64,000 nucleotides of DNA from Areca catechu (taxonomy: Eukaryota; Streptophyta; Magnoliopsida; Arecales; Arecaceae): positions 85,569,942 through 85,633,941 of the forward strand of contig CM038044.1 of assembly GCA_021397845.1 (NCBI GenBank), written 5' to 3'. The translations under genes and the position numbers were made by a program. Positions 19,953-31,167 of the stretch are shown in pieces. The notes beneath the pieces were generated by a model. The model searched no databases. It was not told the origin of the DNA and worked only from the letters and a program-made list of their open reading frames with translations. Numbering within the stretch: position 1 is the first letter of the stretch; each line of letters starts with the position of its first letter.

Positions 19953-20749
19953 GGCATGCAGATGGACTGAGAGTCCTTCTATAAATGAGACTCTGGGAGC
20001 TTCATTAGGAAGGCACCTCTTAGCTCAATCCCCATGCCTTGACAAGTCAAAAAATCAGTTTAAAGTTTGAATGGGATGGTTTGAAGAGGAGTGAAAAGGT
20101 GGCGCGCACATGAAGAGTCGTGCCTCTTCATATGCACGCGCACAACAGAGGGCAGAGTCCTTCTACCTCTGAAACTCTTCAAGCCTCGCATTACTTTGGA
20201 TTAGAAGAGGCATCTCCCATCTCAGAAACTGGTATTTGATCATGGCACGATGGGGATTGATCTGGTAAGTGAAAGAACACAAATATGACTCTCCATTCCC
20301 GAAGAGTCTTATCAGATATGATGTTTCATATCTGATAAGTGTTGTCGGGATGCATTTCATGCCCCATCTGAGATTATAAATAGGAGGTACGGTGAAATGA
20401 GAAACACTACTACTTCTTCTTCTTCGATCTTCTGATATCAGTGTTTTTATTTTTCCAAGATTCTGTCCGAGAGTCTTCCACTTCTCCCTCCCTCCTTATT
20501 TTATGACAAGACTTGTCTTGTCAAGACAAGTTCTTCAAAACTAGGACAAGGCTTGGTTTTAGGATATAAGCCTATAGGGTCCTAGTGGAGGGTAGTCCTA
20601 GACCCTAAAGTGGTTTAGGATAGTGTCTTTGAGTGCCCTTCAGTAGGACAGGGTGTCCTACAGTGGTCAATAGACCAAAGGCTGCCGAAAGAGTTCCACT
20701 CTTCCAAGCAACTTGAAGGAGTTTCATGTGGATCACCGTTGGATGGTTT
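19953..20749 (+). repeat. Copia B 5' LTR, segment 2 with TATA box
   Basis: The LTR resumes after copia C and matches 36048-36870 of the 3' LTR. TATAAATA at 20375-20382 (36471-36478 in the other LTR) is the likely promoter. Upstream lies the near-palindrome ATGAAGAG-tcgtgc-CTCTTCAT, comparable in position to the paired palindromes of copia C. CTTGTCTT-GTC-AAGACAAG lies downstream near 20515. The segment ends at GGTTT (20745-20749), the target of the solo LTR. Confidence 0.9.
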
Positions 20750-23172
20750 TGAAAGGATTATGCCCTATAAGCCAATATTTGTATCTCCCAGACCATTGTA
20801 AATTGACAAGTTAATAAAGGCAATGTTTTTTTTTCATCATTCGCTGTGTCATTATATGATGAACCCCATAGATTAGGGCTATGGTCCTAGGGCTATGATG
20901 AGATCATACCAGTGAGATCTAAGGCCTTAAAACCCTAATCTAGAATATTCCTAGTCATAGGAACCCTGAGTTGGGGATCAGGGTTTCCAGTTAGACTGGC
21001 ACATCCTATGTATGCTGAAAAGGGTGACTGCTCTCACAGTCACTTGTGTGGGACACTAATACAAGGATGTGGGTGCTCATTAGCGAATGAGTTCACTGAA
21101 TAGATCCAGTTTGAGAACATCTAATGGAGCCTTAGCTGCATGTCAATAGATGTTTCACATAGTGGGAGTTGTACAAGTAGTCCTATGACCTGAGACTGCC
21201 ATAATACCTTATGTACATGAACCCATGCTTTGGTTCAATCTCAATCATGACACTGGGTCATGCACGAGGTTGATGCTGGGTATGGTGAATTGTATATGAA
21301 GGTAATGAGTAGGTCAACAAGGAATTGATCACTCATAGTAGGAGGAGATTGCATCCAGCCAAATTTGGTCAGATGATGATTCAGGAAATCTTTGATCAAA
21401 GTACAGATATTAGAAATGATTTCTAATATCAAATTAATTGAATCATTAATGTATGACTGAGCTGGGAATGAGTATAAGCTGGTTTTGACATGTTTCCATA
21501 TCCATAGTTATACTCGGGATGCAAGATGATTGAAGGATCGAATTGTACGGAAACTTTCCACTGAAGGGTAGTTTTAGAATTTCACCATAATTTCCATATC
21601 TTCCGGGTAGACATGACACGTTACTAGACGTCAATCTTGTCTTGTGGGTTGATCAAATTAAATGATTTAATTGGATCACTAATTAGGAGGAGTCCTAATT
21701 GACTAACTCGAGTTAGCTCGATTTGACCTAAATCGATTAGAATGAGTTCTGATCAAATTAGGTCAACTTGCACTCGGACCCACTGCTGGCTAGGTATGGA
21801 ACCCAATGGGTCACACACTTAGGATAGATAATCAAGGATTTAATTTGGAATTAAATCTCGTTTGCAGATGAACACACTAGCATGTGTTGCAAACCATGGC
21901 TTCTACTTGAATCGGATTCGAGTTAGGGTTCCGATTTGGTCTTTTTTAGATCCAAATTCATTCCGGTTTGAATCTAATTGAAGATTCAAGCCATTGGGCT
22001 AATAATAGGCTAGCAATTGGGCTAACCTAAGAGGCTAAACCCCTTTCCCACATCGCCTAAGCCCCTTCCCCTCTCTTCCCACGCGCGCGCGCAAGGAGAA
22101 GAGTCCACACACGCGTGGACTCTCTCCAAGCGGCGTTTTTGTGTGAGAAAAGAAAAAAAAAGGGGGTCAGTGTTTTGAAGAGGCATGGAAGAGAGTCCAC
22201 CTAGGCGTGGACTCTTCAAAAACGGGATTGCCATGAAAGAAAAAAAAAAAAAAAACACCGAAGGGGCGCGACTCTTCTCTTCTGCGCGCGCCCTTCTGTG
22301 TTTTTCGCGACTCTTTCCTGCGTCTTCCCATCCCAAAGGCCGTGAGATTAATTCAAGGGCCGTGAGATGAAAGGGAAAGGATGTGAGAAGGGAGAGAGGG
22401 GCATGAGAGGGTGATTACAGATGGGTAGGCGCCTCTCTGTCGCCTATTTAAGGAGAAGACTTCACCGTAAAATTATTCTAAGTTTTTCTACAGCGAAGCC
22501 TTGCCTCTTTATTTTCTCCCTCTCCAGAAGATTGTTTCCCCCTCCTCTCTTTCCTCTTTGATTCCTTTACAGAGCCTTGGCTCTGTCGAATCTCAGAACA
22601 GAAGGAGAGTCAGAGAGAAACTCTCCGACGGTAAAGGAAGAAGGCGCCTCTCCTTTCTTTCTTTCTTACATTAAGACAATCTTGTCTTAATTTTCTTCTC
22701 CCTCCAAGACAAGCCTTGTCTCATTTTAGGACAAGGGCTTATTCTTAAGACAAGAGTGTCTTAAGGGACCAAAGTTGCTAGAAGACAAGGAGAAGGGTAA
22801 GAGAGAAGGTTTAGTCCCAGTTTGGCTAGAGGAATCCTAGCCAATAGCCCATATATCAAGTTCTTGGGGTAGAACTTGATTGGAAGGAACCCAATTAAGG
22901 AGTCAGTGTCTTGATCATCTGCCCGTGTGGATCACCATCGGAGGGCGGACAAGTGGACGCCTGGTGTGTTCAAGAGGCTGCTCAATTTGGAGTTCATTTC
23001 TGCATCAGACTGGTAATAGCAATCTGAGGTTAGTATTTAAACAATGTTTAAATTTGGACATGCATGTAGTCATAGTTTTTAATTGCTAATAAGGAGATTT
23101 GGGATTAGGGTTCGGACCTGGTTTCATAAATTTTTGAAATCCACGCTTCCGCACTGGTTACCGAACCCAACA
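20750..23172 (+). mobile_element. Solo LTR of the copia C family
   Basis: One complete 2423-bp LTR in plus orientation, starting TGAAAGGATTATGCCC and ending CCGAACCCAACA. It is flanked by the perfect 5-bp duplication GGTTT (20745-20749, 23173-23177). No internal region is present, so it results from recombination between the two LTRs of a former full element. It aligns with the copia C LTR but is clearly diverged. It keeps the TATTTAAG box (22445-22452) and two palindromic sites. The uninterrupted copia B 3' LTR has a single GGTTT here (near 36868). No host gene lies in this stretch. Confidence 0.93.
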
Positions 23173-23177
23173 GGTTT

Positions 23178-23395
23178 GTACTTGTGAACCTTATGGAAAA
23201 GTTGGGTTTTAGCGATCCAGGTATTTTTCTTGACTCTATTTTATAATTCATTAGTTGATATTGCACAAGGAGTTCCTGGGAATTAGGGTTTTCTATACAT
23301 GTTATACATGTTAGGGTATCATGCTATGAAATTTTGTTTTGAAAATCAATTTCGCATGCTGCATGATCCCCAACACCCTAGGAGAATTCCCATCA
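23178..23395 (+). repeat. Copia B 5' LTR, segment 3
   Basis: The last 218 bp of the 5' LTR, ending GGAGAATTCCCATCA. It aligns with 36869-37083 of the 3' LTR. Adding the three pieces gives about 2609 bp against 2631 bp for the 3' LTR. Confidence 0.9.
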
Positions 23396-23396
23396 G

Positions 23397-23410
23397 TGGT
23401 ATCAGAGCCA
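23397..23410 (+). other. Primer binding site of copia B
   Basis: TGGTATCAGAGCCA lies one base after the 5' LTR, complementary to the initiator-methionine tRNA end, as in copia C and A2. Confidence 0.95.
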
Positions 23411-23589
23411 TCCTTATGGCATTCCAATTATGAATCATTTTGGAGTTTGATTAATTTCCACTATCGAGCCAACCCGAACCTTATCGAGTCGACTCGACCA
23501 TGTTCATATGTATGATATTATGTCAATATGAAATTATGCATGAACCAAGTAACTGCTTTGGATTAGGTTAGTCACCATGGTCGTCCGGT

Positions 23590-23646
23590 CATAGGAGCCA
23601 AGTAGGGTTTAAAGGCCCTCTCTTTCCATTCAATGGGTCTCCTATG
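23590..23646 (+). other. Primer-proximal leader hairpin (copia B)
   Basis: CATAGGAG (23590-23597) pairs perfectly with CTCCTATG (23639-23646). Inside lies the small palindrome CCATTCAATGG. Copia A2 has the same outer arms (57327-57334, 57377-57384) and CCATTGAATGG inside, although these two elements belong to different families. Confidence 0.5.
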
Positions 23647-23999
23647 GCATGTAGGGGTGCCACTGTGGCCATATCCCATGAATAAGTGAGGTGAAAGGTA
23701 TTTTATCATGTCTTGATTTGCAAATTAGGGTAATATGCTAATTGTCATATAATGCTATGCATATTAGGGTAATATGCTTGATGACATGAATTTTAATGCA
23801 TATGCTAGAGTGATATGCATTGGGTTTATATTTGTTATAAACTTGGATATCATGTTTTTGTTTATACTAGTAGTAATAAACATTATTATCATGATAGTTT
23901 TAGAATGTATTTTGAGACCATCAAAGCCCTCATCAAAAATCATATTTAGTCATAGTATAAAACTTAGTCAACAAGCAAAACCGGTTAGGGTTTGATTAG

Positions 24000-24140
24000 C
24001 CAATTGGTGTCTAGGCAAGTGGTTCTGGGAAGGTAAAGGAAATGAGATTTTTAAATGGTTCCGTTGACTGACCTGGCCAATCTAATTGATGTTTAAGGAA
24101 AGCAACGGGGGGACCCCCTCACCCCTTCCACTCACTTGGC
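24000..24140 (+). other. Shared leader module, copia B copy
   Basis: Box 1 is CCAATTGGTGTCTAGGCAAG (24000-24019). Box 2 is ACCTGGCCAA (24071-24080) with the degraded second half TTGATGTTTAAGGAAAGCAA. Then come a GGGGGGACCCCC spacer and box 3, CACTTGGCTAAT (24133-24144). It lies about 590 nt after the primer site and just upstream of the hairpin array, as in copia C. Confidence 0.7.
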
Positions 24141-24240
24141 TAATTTGGTCATATCTAAATCTTAATTTGGTAATGCTAATTGGTTAAGTGTACTATATTT
24201 TGCCTTCCTTCATGCTAAGCCAAATTTATGTCAAGACTAT

Positions 24241-24556
24241 AGTAGGTTTGTTGTGCATACACAAGGCCTACTCTAGGATTTGATATAAGATTTGTCTTGG
24301 TGCACTTAGTGCTTTATGGCATGGTTGGAAATGCTGCTTTGTTGTGAATACACAAGGGTAACGTTATTCAATCATGGCTATATGGAAATGAAGGGTCTAA
24401 CTAAACTAAGACATTATGGTTTGTTGTGCATACACAAGGCCATAAGTGTCTTAAAGGCAAAGATAATTGTTGAGAATTGCACGGGTTGTAATTGGAAAGG
24501 TTGTCCTACCTTTGAACTCATGTGTGTTTGTTGTGCATACACAAGGCACTCATGAG
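24241..24556 (+). other. Four leader hairpins with a near-constant 20-nt loop (copia B)
   Basis: The loop TTTGTTGTGCATACACAAGG occurs at 24247, 24420 and 24527, and with one change (GAATAC) at about 24338. Stems are AGTAGG/CCTACT (24241-24246 with 24267-24272), a long imperfect stem around 24318-24380, AAGACATTATGG with CCATAAGTGTCTT (24408-24419 with 24440-24452, one bulge) and CTCATGTGTG/CACTCATGAG (24517-24526 with 24547-24556, one mismatch). Loop halves TTGTG and CACAA can also pair. This is the same architecture as in copia C, with different stems and a related loop. Confidence 0.75.
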
Positions 24557-24741
24557 GAATAAGGATCTCAACCCCACTAAGGAAACCAGGAAAGGTTTCT
24601 CGCTTACCATAGTTGAGGGTTATGGTATTTGAAGAAAATAGTGGGAGACATAATTAGATAGAAAGTCCTTATCTAATTATGGATGTCATCTTGAGTGGTC
24701 TACTGATATTGTTCTTTAATTAAATATAGGATATTTAAATA

Positions 24742-27118
24742 ATGGCTTCAAACTTATCACTGAGTGGCATCTTTGATGCTAATAAGTTAACAGGTTCAAA
24801 CTATGTGGACTGGTTGAGGAAGAAGGCTGATGGAGCCTATTTCCATTGCAGCATGTTTGGGCATTGGAAGAAGGATTGCAAGACTTGTCTTGCAAATGTG
24901 AAGCTAGATGCAAGTGGTGTATCTAAGGGTTTGTACATGATACAAACCAATTTATCATTGAGTGAATCTATTTCTAATTCACAGGTATTGGATACTACAT
25001 GTTGGTCACATATTTGTAAATCTTTACAAGGACTCCACAGAATTAGAAATTTGAAGAAAGGTGACTTCAAATTATATGGGGCAAGTGGAGAACCCATATA
25101 TGTTGAAGCTGTGGGCACCTATCTTCTGTTATTACCTTCGGGTAATATCATAAGTTTGGAAGAATGCTACTATATGCCAAATATTGTAAGAAACATTATT
25201 TCTATACCCTTGTTGTTACAACAAGGATATGAAATAAGTATAAATAGCAGTGGCTGCTCTATTCTTCATAATAATACAATATTTGGGCATGGTTGCTTTG
25301 TGAATGGTCTTCTAACTTTAGTACTCAATAATGAAATACTTCTTGTAGATGACAAGAAGGGAAAAAGAGATAATGTCAATATCGCATATCTCTGGCATTG
25401 CCGACTAGGTCATATCAGTGAGTCAAGGATAAACAAGTTAGTCAAAGATGATTACTTTGACCCTGATGATTTTCAATCATTAGGAACTTGTGAGTCTTGC
25501 CTCAAAGGGAAAATGACCAAGTCTCCATTCACTGGATATGGATAAAGGGCAACTGAATTGTTAGGTCTTGTACATACTGATGTGTGTGGACCTATATCAA
25601 CTCAGGCCAGAGGAGGATATTCTTATTTCATCACTTTTATTGATGATTTATCAAGGTTCGGTTATGTGTATCTTATGAAACACAAGTTCAAAGCCTTTGA
25701 TAAGTTTAAAGAATATCAGAGTATGGTTGAAAGACAAACTGGACTTAGTATTAAAGCTCTTCGATCTGATCGAGGAAGGGAATACTTGTCTAGTGAGTTT
25801 TTGAACCATCTCAAGGATAAAGGCATTATTTCTGAATGGACCCCTCCTTGTACACCCCAGTTAAATGGAGTGGCAAAAAGGAGAAATCGCACCTTGTTGG
25901 ATATGGTGAGGTCCATGATGAGCTTCACAGATCTTCCTATTTCCTTTTGGGGACATGCCTTGGAGATCGCTACATACATATTAAACAGGGTTCCATCTAA
26001 GTCAGTAAGTAGCACTCCATTTGAGTTATGGAATGGTAAAAGACCAAGTCTTAAGTACTTAAAGATTTGGGATTGCCATGCTTATGTCAATAATAACTTT
26101 GGGCATAAGTTAAGTGCTAAGGCTGACAAGTGTAGGTTTGTTGGTTACCCAAAAGAATGTAAGGGATACCTCTTTTATAATGCTACTGGGCAGAAGATAA
26201 TTATCAGTAGGCATGCTACATTCTTGGAACATAAGTTTATCAAAGAAGGATGTAGTGATTCTTCACTTGAGTTATGTGAAGAGCAGAACCAACAAACTGA
26301 TGAGCCTTCAAGTGAAGTTCCTCAACCAGAGGTTCTTATAGATCAAGAACAACCACAATACACACTTCCTCTCTGAAGGTCAGAGAGGGTGCGGGGAGAA
26401 CCTCTTAGATATGGCTCTGTCATCGGGGATGACAATGAAGCCAGTATCATACAGGATGATGATCCTGTGACCTATTCAGAAGCTGTCGAGAGTAGGGACT
26501 CTGACAAGTGGCTTGGGACCATGAAATCTGAAATGGACTCCATGTATTGCAATCAGGTTTGGACCTTGGTAGACCCACCTGAAGGAATTAACCCGATAGG
26601 GTGTAAATGGGTCTTCAAGAAGAAGATTGGAGTAGATGGTCAAGTTGAGACCTATAAGGCTAGGCTGGTAGCAAAAGGTTTTAAACAAAAACATGGTGTA
26701 GACTATGATGAAACCTTTTCTCCAGTAACCATGCTCAAGTCCATTCGGATACTACTTGCCATAACAGCATACGATAACTATGAGATCTGGAAAATGGATG
26801 TAAAGACTACTTTCTTTAATGGAAACCTTGAGGAAGAAGTCTATATGTCATAGTTAAAGGGGATTGTCTCAAGTGGGAGACCAAACCAGGTATGCAAGTT
26901 AAAGAAGTCCATTTATGGACTTAATCAACCATCGAGGAGTTGGAACATCCGTTTTGATGAAACAATCAAAGGATTTGGTTTTATCAAAAATGTGGATGAA
27001 CCATGTGTGTATAAGAAGATAAGTGGGAGTGCCATTATTTTCTTAGTTTTGTATGTGGATGACATATTGATCATTGAGAATGATATCCCAATGTTACAAT
27101 CGATTAAAACTTGGTTAT
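24742..27118 (+). pseudogene. Copia B gag-pol, 5' part
   Basis: The frame starts with MASNLSL, like copia C. After residue 26 (VDWLR) it jumps straight to the zinc knuckle region, so about 210 gag residues are missing without a frame change; the first cysteine of the knuckle has also become Tyr (YFHCSMFGHWKKDC). Protease, GAG-pre-integrase and integrase follow, including SDRGREY and NGVAKRRN, where the catalytic Glu reads Lys. Then comes the start of reverse transcriptase, reaching YVDDILI. In-frame stops are at 25543, 26374 and 26851. The text breaks off in reverse transcriptase where gypsy D begins and resumes at 33516. It could not make particles of its own. Confidence 0.9.
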
Positions 27119-27121
27119 TAG

Positions 27122-28593
27122 TGGGGACACCAGAGGCACCAGAATAAGACAGAAGCTTTTCAACCCTCTATGGATTGATCAATAATTTATGAGTCCATTT
27201 TTAATAAGGGCTTAGCCCATCCGAGTCCATTTTAGTTGTTATCTGAGTCTTTTGAGTTTTTATTTTAGTTCTGTACTAGTCAGCTCAGGTTGAGCTAGTT
27301 CAGTCCAATGCTAGTCAGCTCATGTTGAGCTAATTTTATTTTTTTTTTTTTTTGAGTCCTGTCCAAGTACACTGAAAACTCAAGACTACATCATACAAGT
27401 GAAGACTAAGTCCAACCAGATTGAAGACATGGAAGTATAGCCCAAGTCCAACCTAGCTTGAAGATTTGAAGACCCCAGGATGAAAATCAGAAACCCTAAT
27501 TCCTTGTAGATGCCCTCTAGATGCCTAGATTCCCTTATAGATGCCAAAGTATATTCATAGACCAGGGCATCCATGATTCTAGAGGTCCATCTGCATCCTA
27601 GCCCAAAGAAATCAAGCCCAGGCACCAAGCCCAAGTGCCTAAGAAGCAAGATACCAAGGAATATTCCTGCTACCTAGCTACCAGTCACCCCAGCTTCCAA
27701 AGGCCCAAGCCCATGCGCCCAAGCCCCTTTGGGCCTGCCCCTTGCTGCTCTTAGAAGCCCAACATGCCCCCCTAGGCATCCTTGGAGTGTTTACCAAGTC
27801 AAGAGAATTTTTAGGGATTTTTTCTACCTAATGTTTCCTTATTTTCTAGCTAGGGTTTGAGTAGGAGTAGGATTCTTATGTAATATCTAATGTACCCTTA
27901 CTTGGGGCCTAAGACTAAGGGTCTATTTAAAGGACCCTAGTCTCTTGTATGAGGATTGATTTTGATATATGAATTAAACTTGAGTTCTCTTCTATTGCTT
28001 TGTGCTACCCTGCTTTGTGCTTAAGGGGTTTTATTGGTGCTTTCATCTTCCCGGTGTTGCAATAGAATTCCTTCTGCCAACCATCTTTCCAGAGCTCTGG
28101 CCGCCCCCTCCAAAACTCTATTCCCCTTTGCTATTTTTCCTTGTTTCCTTGTTCCATAGTGAGTTTTCTAACCCTTGACAGGTCGTTTGCAGGTCCCCGA
28201 GTTCCTACGAATCCAACGACTCCAGCCAAGCCTCAATCGGACCACCGAGCAGAAAGCCGGGTATCTATGGGTCTTTAGCTCGATTTTCCAGGCCGCATAC
28301 ATCGAGGAATAAGAGATCCCTTCACTACGATCTTCATCAGGCACTTCAGACATTTTCAGGTACACCCCCTCTGCCACCAGTAATTTTATTGTAGGAGAAC
28401 TTGCCTTAATCGAGGCTTCTCAGCCTCGGCGATCCTTCTTTATTGCTTTTCTAGGTCCAAATCTGCATGCTTGACTTCTAGAATTCATATAAAATTCTCT
28501 ATAACTTATTTTGATCCAATTTTTGGGATTTAATCACTTAACTCCACATATAAAACACACAAAAATAATTGCATGCATATTAGTTCCGCATCA
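27122..28593 (+). repeat. Gypsy D 5' LTR
   Basis: 1472 bp from TGGGGACACCAGAGGC to CCGCATCA. TATTTAAA at 27924-27931 is the likely promoter. Many differences from the 3' LTR indicate an old insertion. LTRs of gypsies E and F are related at both ends. Confidence 0.9.
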
Positions 28594-28595
28594 TC

Positions 28596-28611
28596 TGGTA
28601 TCAGAGCTTAG
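28596..28611 (+). other. Primer binding site of gypsy D
   Basis: TGGTATCAGAGCTTAG starts two bases after the LTR. The first 12 bases match the initiator-methionine tRNA complement. Confidence 0.85.
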
Positions 28612-29064
28612 ATTAGGGCTTGTTTTCTTCATCTTTTCAGTCCATATATACTTTGTTATTTTAATTATTTCTCTCTTTTCAGAACTCTAGAAATCCTGAA
28701 ATTTATTTTTTTGAATTCATCATAATTCAAAGTATTTTATGGAATTTTTTTAGATTTTATTTCAGTCTGTGCAATTTTTTTAAGCCAAAATATAGCCTAT
28801 AAATTTTTGGCTCTATTTTTTCAGTAAGACAATTTTAGAAGGTTTAGGGTTTTGTTTAGCATCTCTTTGCATATCTTTTATTTTTAATATGTTTGTTGCA
28901 TATTAGGTCATTGTCTATAAATCATATTTCTACAAAAAGAACAAAAAAAAATTACATATAATAAAAAAAATACCAAAAAAATATCTAAACCCTAATTTGC
29001 ATCCTCATCTGCCTGCCATCATTGCATAATTTATTTTTAAGGGCACTCTTGCTATATCAAATAA

Positions 29065-29087
29065 GGGGAGGAGTTGATAACCTCTCC
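29065..29087 (+). other. Leader hairpin of gypsy D
   Basis: GGGGAGG (29065-29071) pairs with CCTCTCC (29081-29087), one G-U pair, with a 9-nt loop. Gypsy F has GGGCAGG/CCTGTCC with a 9-nt loop at the same place. The fourth pair is swapped (G-C to C-G) and the G-U pair is kept, a compensatory change that supports an RNA stem. Confidence 0.6.
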
Positions 29088-29235
29088 TTAGCCCAAAACC
29101 ACACCCCTTGCATTCAGTCCCAAGCCTAACCTAAAATTAACTAGACTTAATTTGCCCTAGTTGGCTAGGGATACCAACTGGTCGGGTCCGGGCTAGTGTT
29201 AGATCACTGTGTCAAGTTAATCTATGTATGCCTTG

Positions 29236-29375
29236 TGCTTAGTGTCTAGAATGGTGGTTCAGGGATTCAATCCTGAAGGGCTTGTGTGCTGGTCTACCTA
29301 CCTGGCCAATCTCTGATTGGTGTCTAGGATTGGCAATCAGGGACCTAACACTCCCCTTACACCTGCCTGGCTGAG
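29236..29375 (+). other. Shared leader module, gypsy D copy
   Basis: Box 1 is CTTAGTGTCTAGAATGGTGG (29238-29257), followed by TTCAGGG, close to the copia C version. Box 2 is ACCTGGCCAAT, then CTCTG, then ATTGGTGTCTAGGATTGG (29300-29333). A C-rich spacer leads to box 3, CACCTGCCTGGCTGA (29360-29374). A gypsy element thus carries the module of the copia elements around it. Confidence 0.75.
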
Positions 29376-29510
29376 TACAGGGTTACTATATGCTAGTTTG
29401 CCATCCTGATTGAGCACTTAGTTTTGGACTCTAGGTCTAGTCAGCTATAGTCGGTTTGATCGAGTCTTGCATGAGCACTAGCTTAGGAGTCAATGTGTGT
29501 GTTTGATTGC

Positions 29511-30539
29511 ATGACCATTAGGTTAGGAACCCAATGCCAGTAGACTTAATCCAATTCAACTAGTGTGACCATGGAGTCCAATCCTAGGAGAACCCCTCAC
29601 CATGACCCTTATTATGATACTGAACCTAGAAGAACCCCTTACCATGACCCTTATTATGATACTGAACCTAGAAAAACCCCTTACCATGACCCTTATTATG
29701 ATACTGAACCTAGAAGAACCCCTTACCATGACCCTTATTATTATACTGAACCGAGGAGAACCCAATACTCTGACCCATATAGGGAGTCCAACCCTAAGAG
29801 AACCCAATATTCTGACCCATATAGGGAGTCCAACCCTAGGAGAACCCAATATTCTGATCCATATAGGGAGTCCAACCCTAGGAGAACCCGATACTCTGAC
29901 CCATATAGGGAGCCCAACCTTAGGAGGACCCCATACCATGATCCATCCTTAGAACCTGACCATAGAAGCACCCAACCTTATGTACCCCTGTTTGATGGAA
30001 GACCAGATCCTAAGATGTATACTGAATGGGAGGATATGATGGATCAGCACTTTGATTATACTGGGATGTTAGAGTTAGATAAGATTAGTTTGGCTGCACA
30101 TGGGTTAATCAGATATGCCAAGCAACACTGGACATATACTGAGGATGAATGTTATCGATGGGAAAAAGAAATACGTACCTGGAAAGCCATGAGAAGTAAA
30201 TTGAGAGAGGAGTACCTAGGTGAATCTTATGAATACAAACTTTTAGACCAATGGTACAAATTGAAACAAGAGAACATGACTGTGTCTGAGTACATTGACC
30301 AGTTTAACGAGTTTAGTAGGAAATGTAACACAGTCGAACCTAAGTCTAAGATCATGGCTAGATTTCATGATGGCCTGCGTAGGGATATCCAGTGGGAGCT
30401 GTATCATTGTCAAATTAAGGACCTAGAGGAAGCCTATCACCTAGTTAGGGAATTCAAGTTATATCAGAGGGAACTCAGGATCAATCAATCTAAGTCCAAT
30501 AAAGATAATTCCCTCGAGCCTAAGTCCAAACCTAGCTGA
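29511..30539 (+). pseudogene. Gypsy D gag
   Basis: The ancestral start is probably ATG 29511, because gypsy F begins with the same MTxRLGTQ residues. Two stops follow in frame, and the open part runs from 29565 or 29571. It opens with nine copies of a 14-residue repeat, then the retrotransposon gag domain (about residues 135-300 of the open part, with DGRPDPKMYTEW, LDQWYKLKQ and YIDQFNEF). Compared with gypsy F it lacks the N-terminal coiled coil and the CCHC zinc knuckle. It might still make a capsid-like protein, but RNA binding would need another region. Confidence 0.8.
29586..29963 (+). repeat. 42-bp tandem repeat coding a 14-residue gag repeat
   Basis: Nine in-frame units, four of the type RRTPYHDPYYDTEP and four of the type RRTQYSDPYRESNP, then one mixed unit. 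The two types form blocks, a sign of recent unit duplication. Gypsy F has about four diverged units of the same 14-residue period at the same place (near 46970-47130). The repeats mix Arg pairs with Asp/Glu and Tyr. Confidence 0.9.
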
Positions 30540-30618
30540 CTTCCTTTAGATCAGCCTACTACTCCTATTCCATTAATTTGCAAGTAATCCCAGAACCCAT
30601 TAAAAACCTGAGGTAGAA

Positions 30619-31167
30619 GTGTATGAAGCTGATCCTAGTTTAGCAGATGAATACGAAGGAGAGGATTTTGAGAACTATGATGAAGATGGACCCAAGGTTG
30701 AAATCACTGAGGAACTACTAGAAAAGGATCCTAAACCCACTATAAAAATTGGAGTGCTTAAGCCAAGATCAAACATAGTAGATGAAAGTGAGGGTCCACT
30801 AGAGTTGTCCATAGAGGAGGTCCCCAAGGAACAATCCCAGGAAGTAGACATTATTTTAGAAGACCTTCAAGATAAGCTTCCTAAAGACTTTCTTGATGAC
30901 TTTCCACCTGATTCCCATCCTACTCTAGAACTAGTTTCAGCCCAGGACCTCATTCAGTATTCTCATCAAGAGTTCATTCCTTTAACCCCAGCTGATAACC
31001 TTTGTCTTGAGCTGATTAAGCCATCCTTTCTTAAAGACCCTGCGCTTGCAATGACCAAATTCTCCCTCTTTCAAGTGGACCTTATGTCACCCATAGATCA
31101 ATGTTCAAATCTTAAGGTCACCCCTATTAACCAAGGTCTATTGCATGCCTCCAATGGATTGTCCTAA
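30619..31167 (+). pseudogene. Gypsy D acidic post-gag region
   Basis: 182 codons beginning MYEADPSLADEYEGEDFE, which resembles the acidic stretch after the zinc knuckle in gypsy F (VYEAEPDLIEEYEGDEED). After that the two differ, and I do not recognise a protease (no DSG or DTG box). Stops separate it from gag upstream. It is probably what remains of the gag-pol linker plus unrelated sequence; any product is speculative. Confidence 0.5.

Noticed and set aside
22022..22370. Open frames on both strands around 22.2 kb
   Set aside because: They fall inside the solo LTR, over A-rich and palindromic sequence, with no family resemblance.
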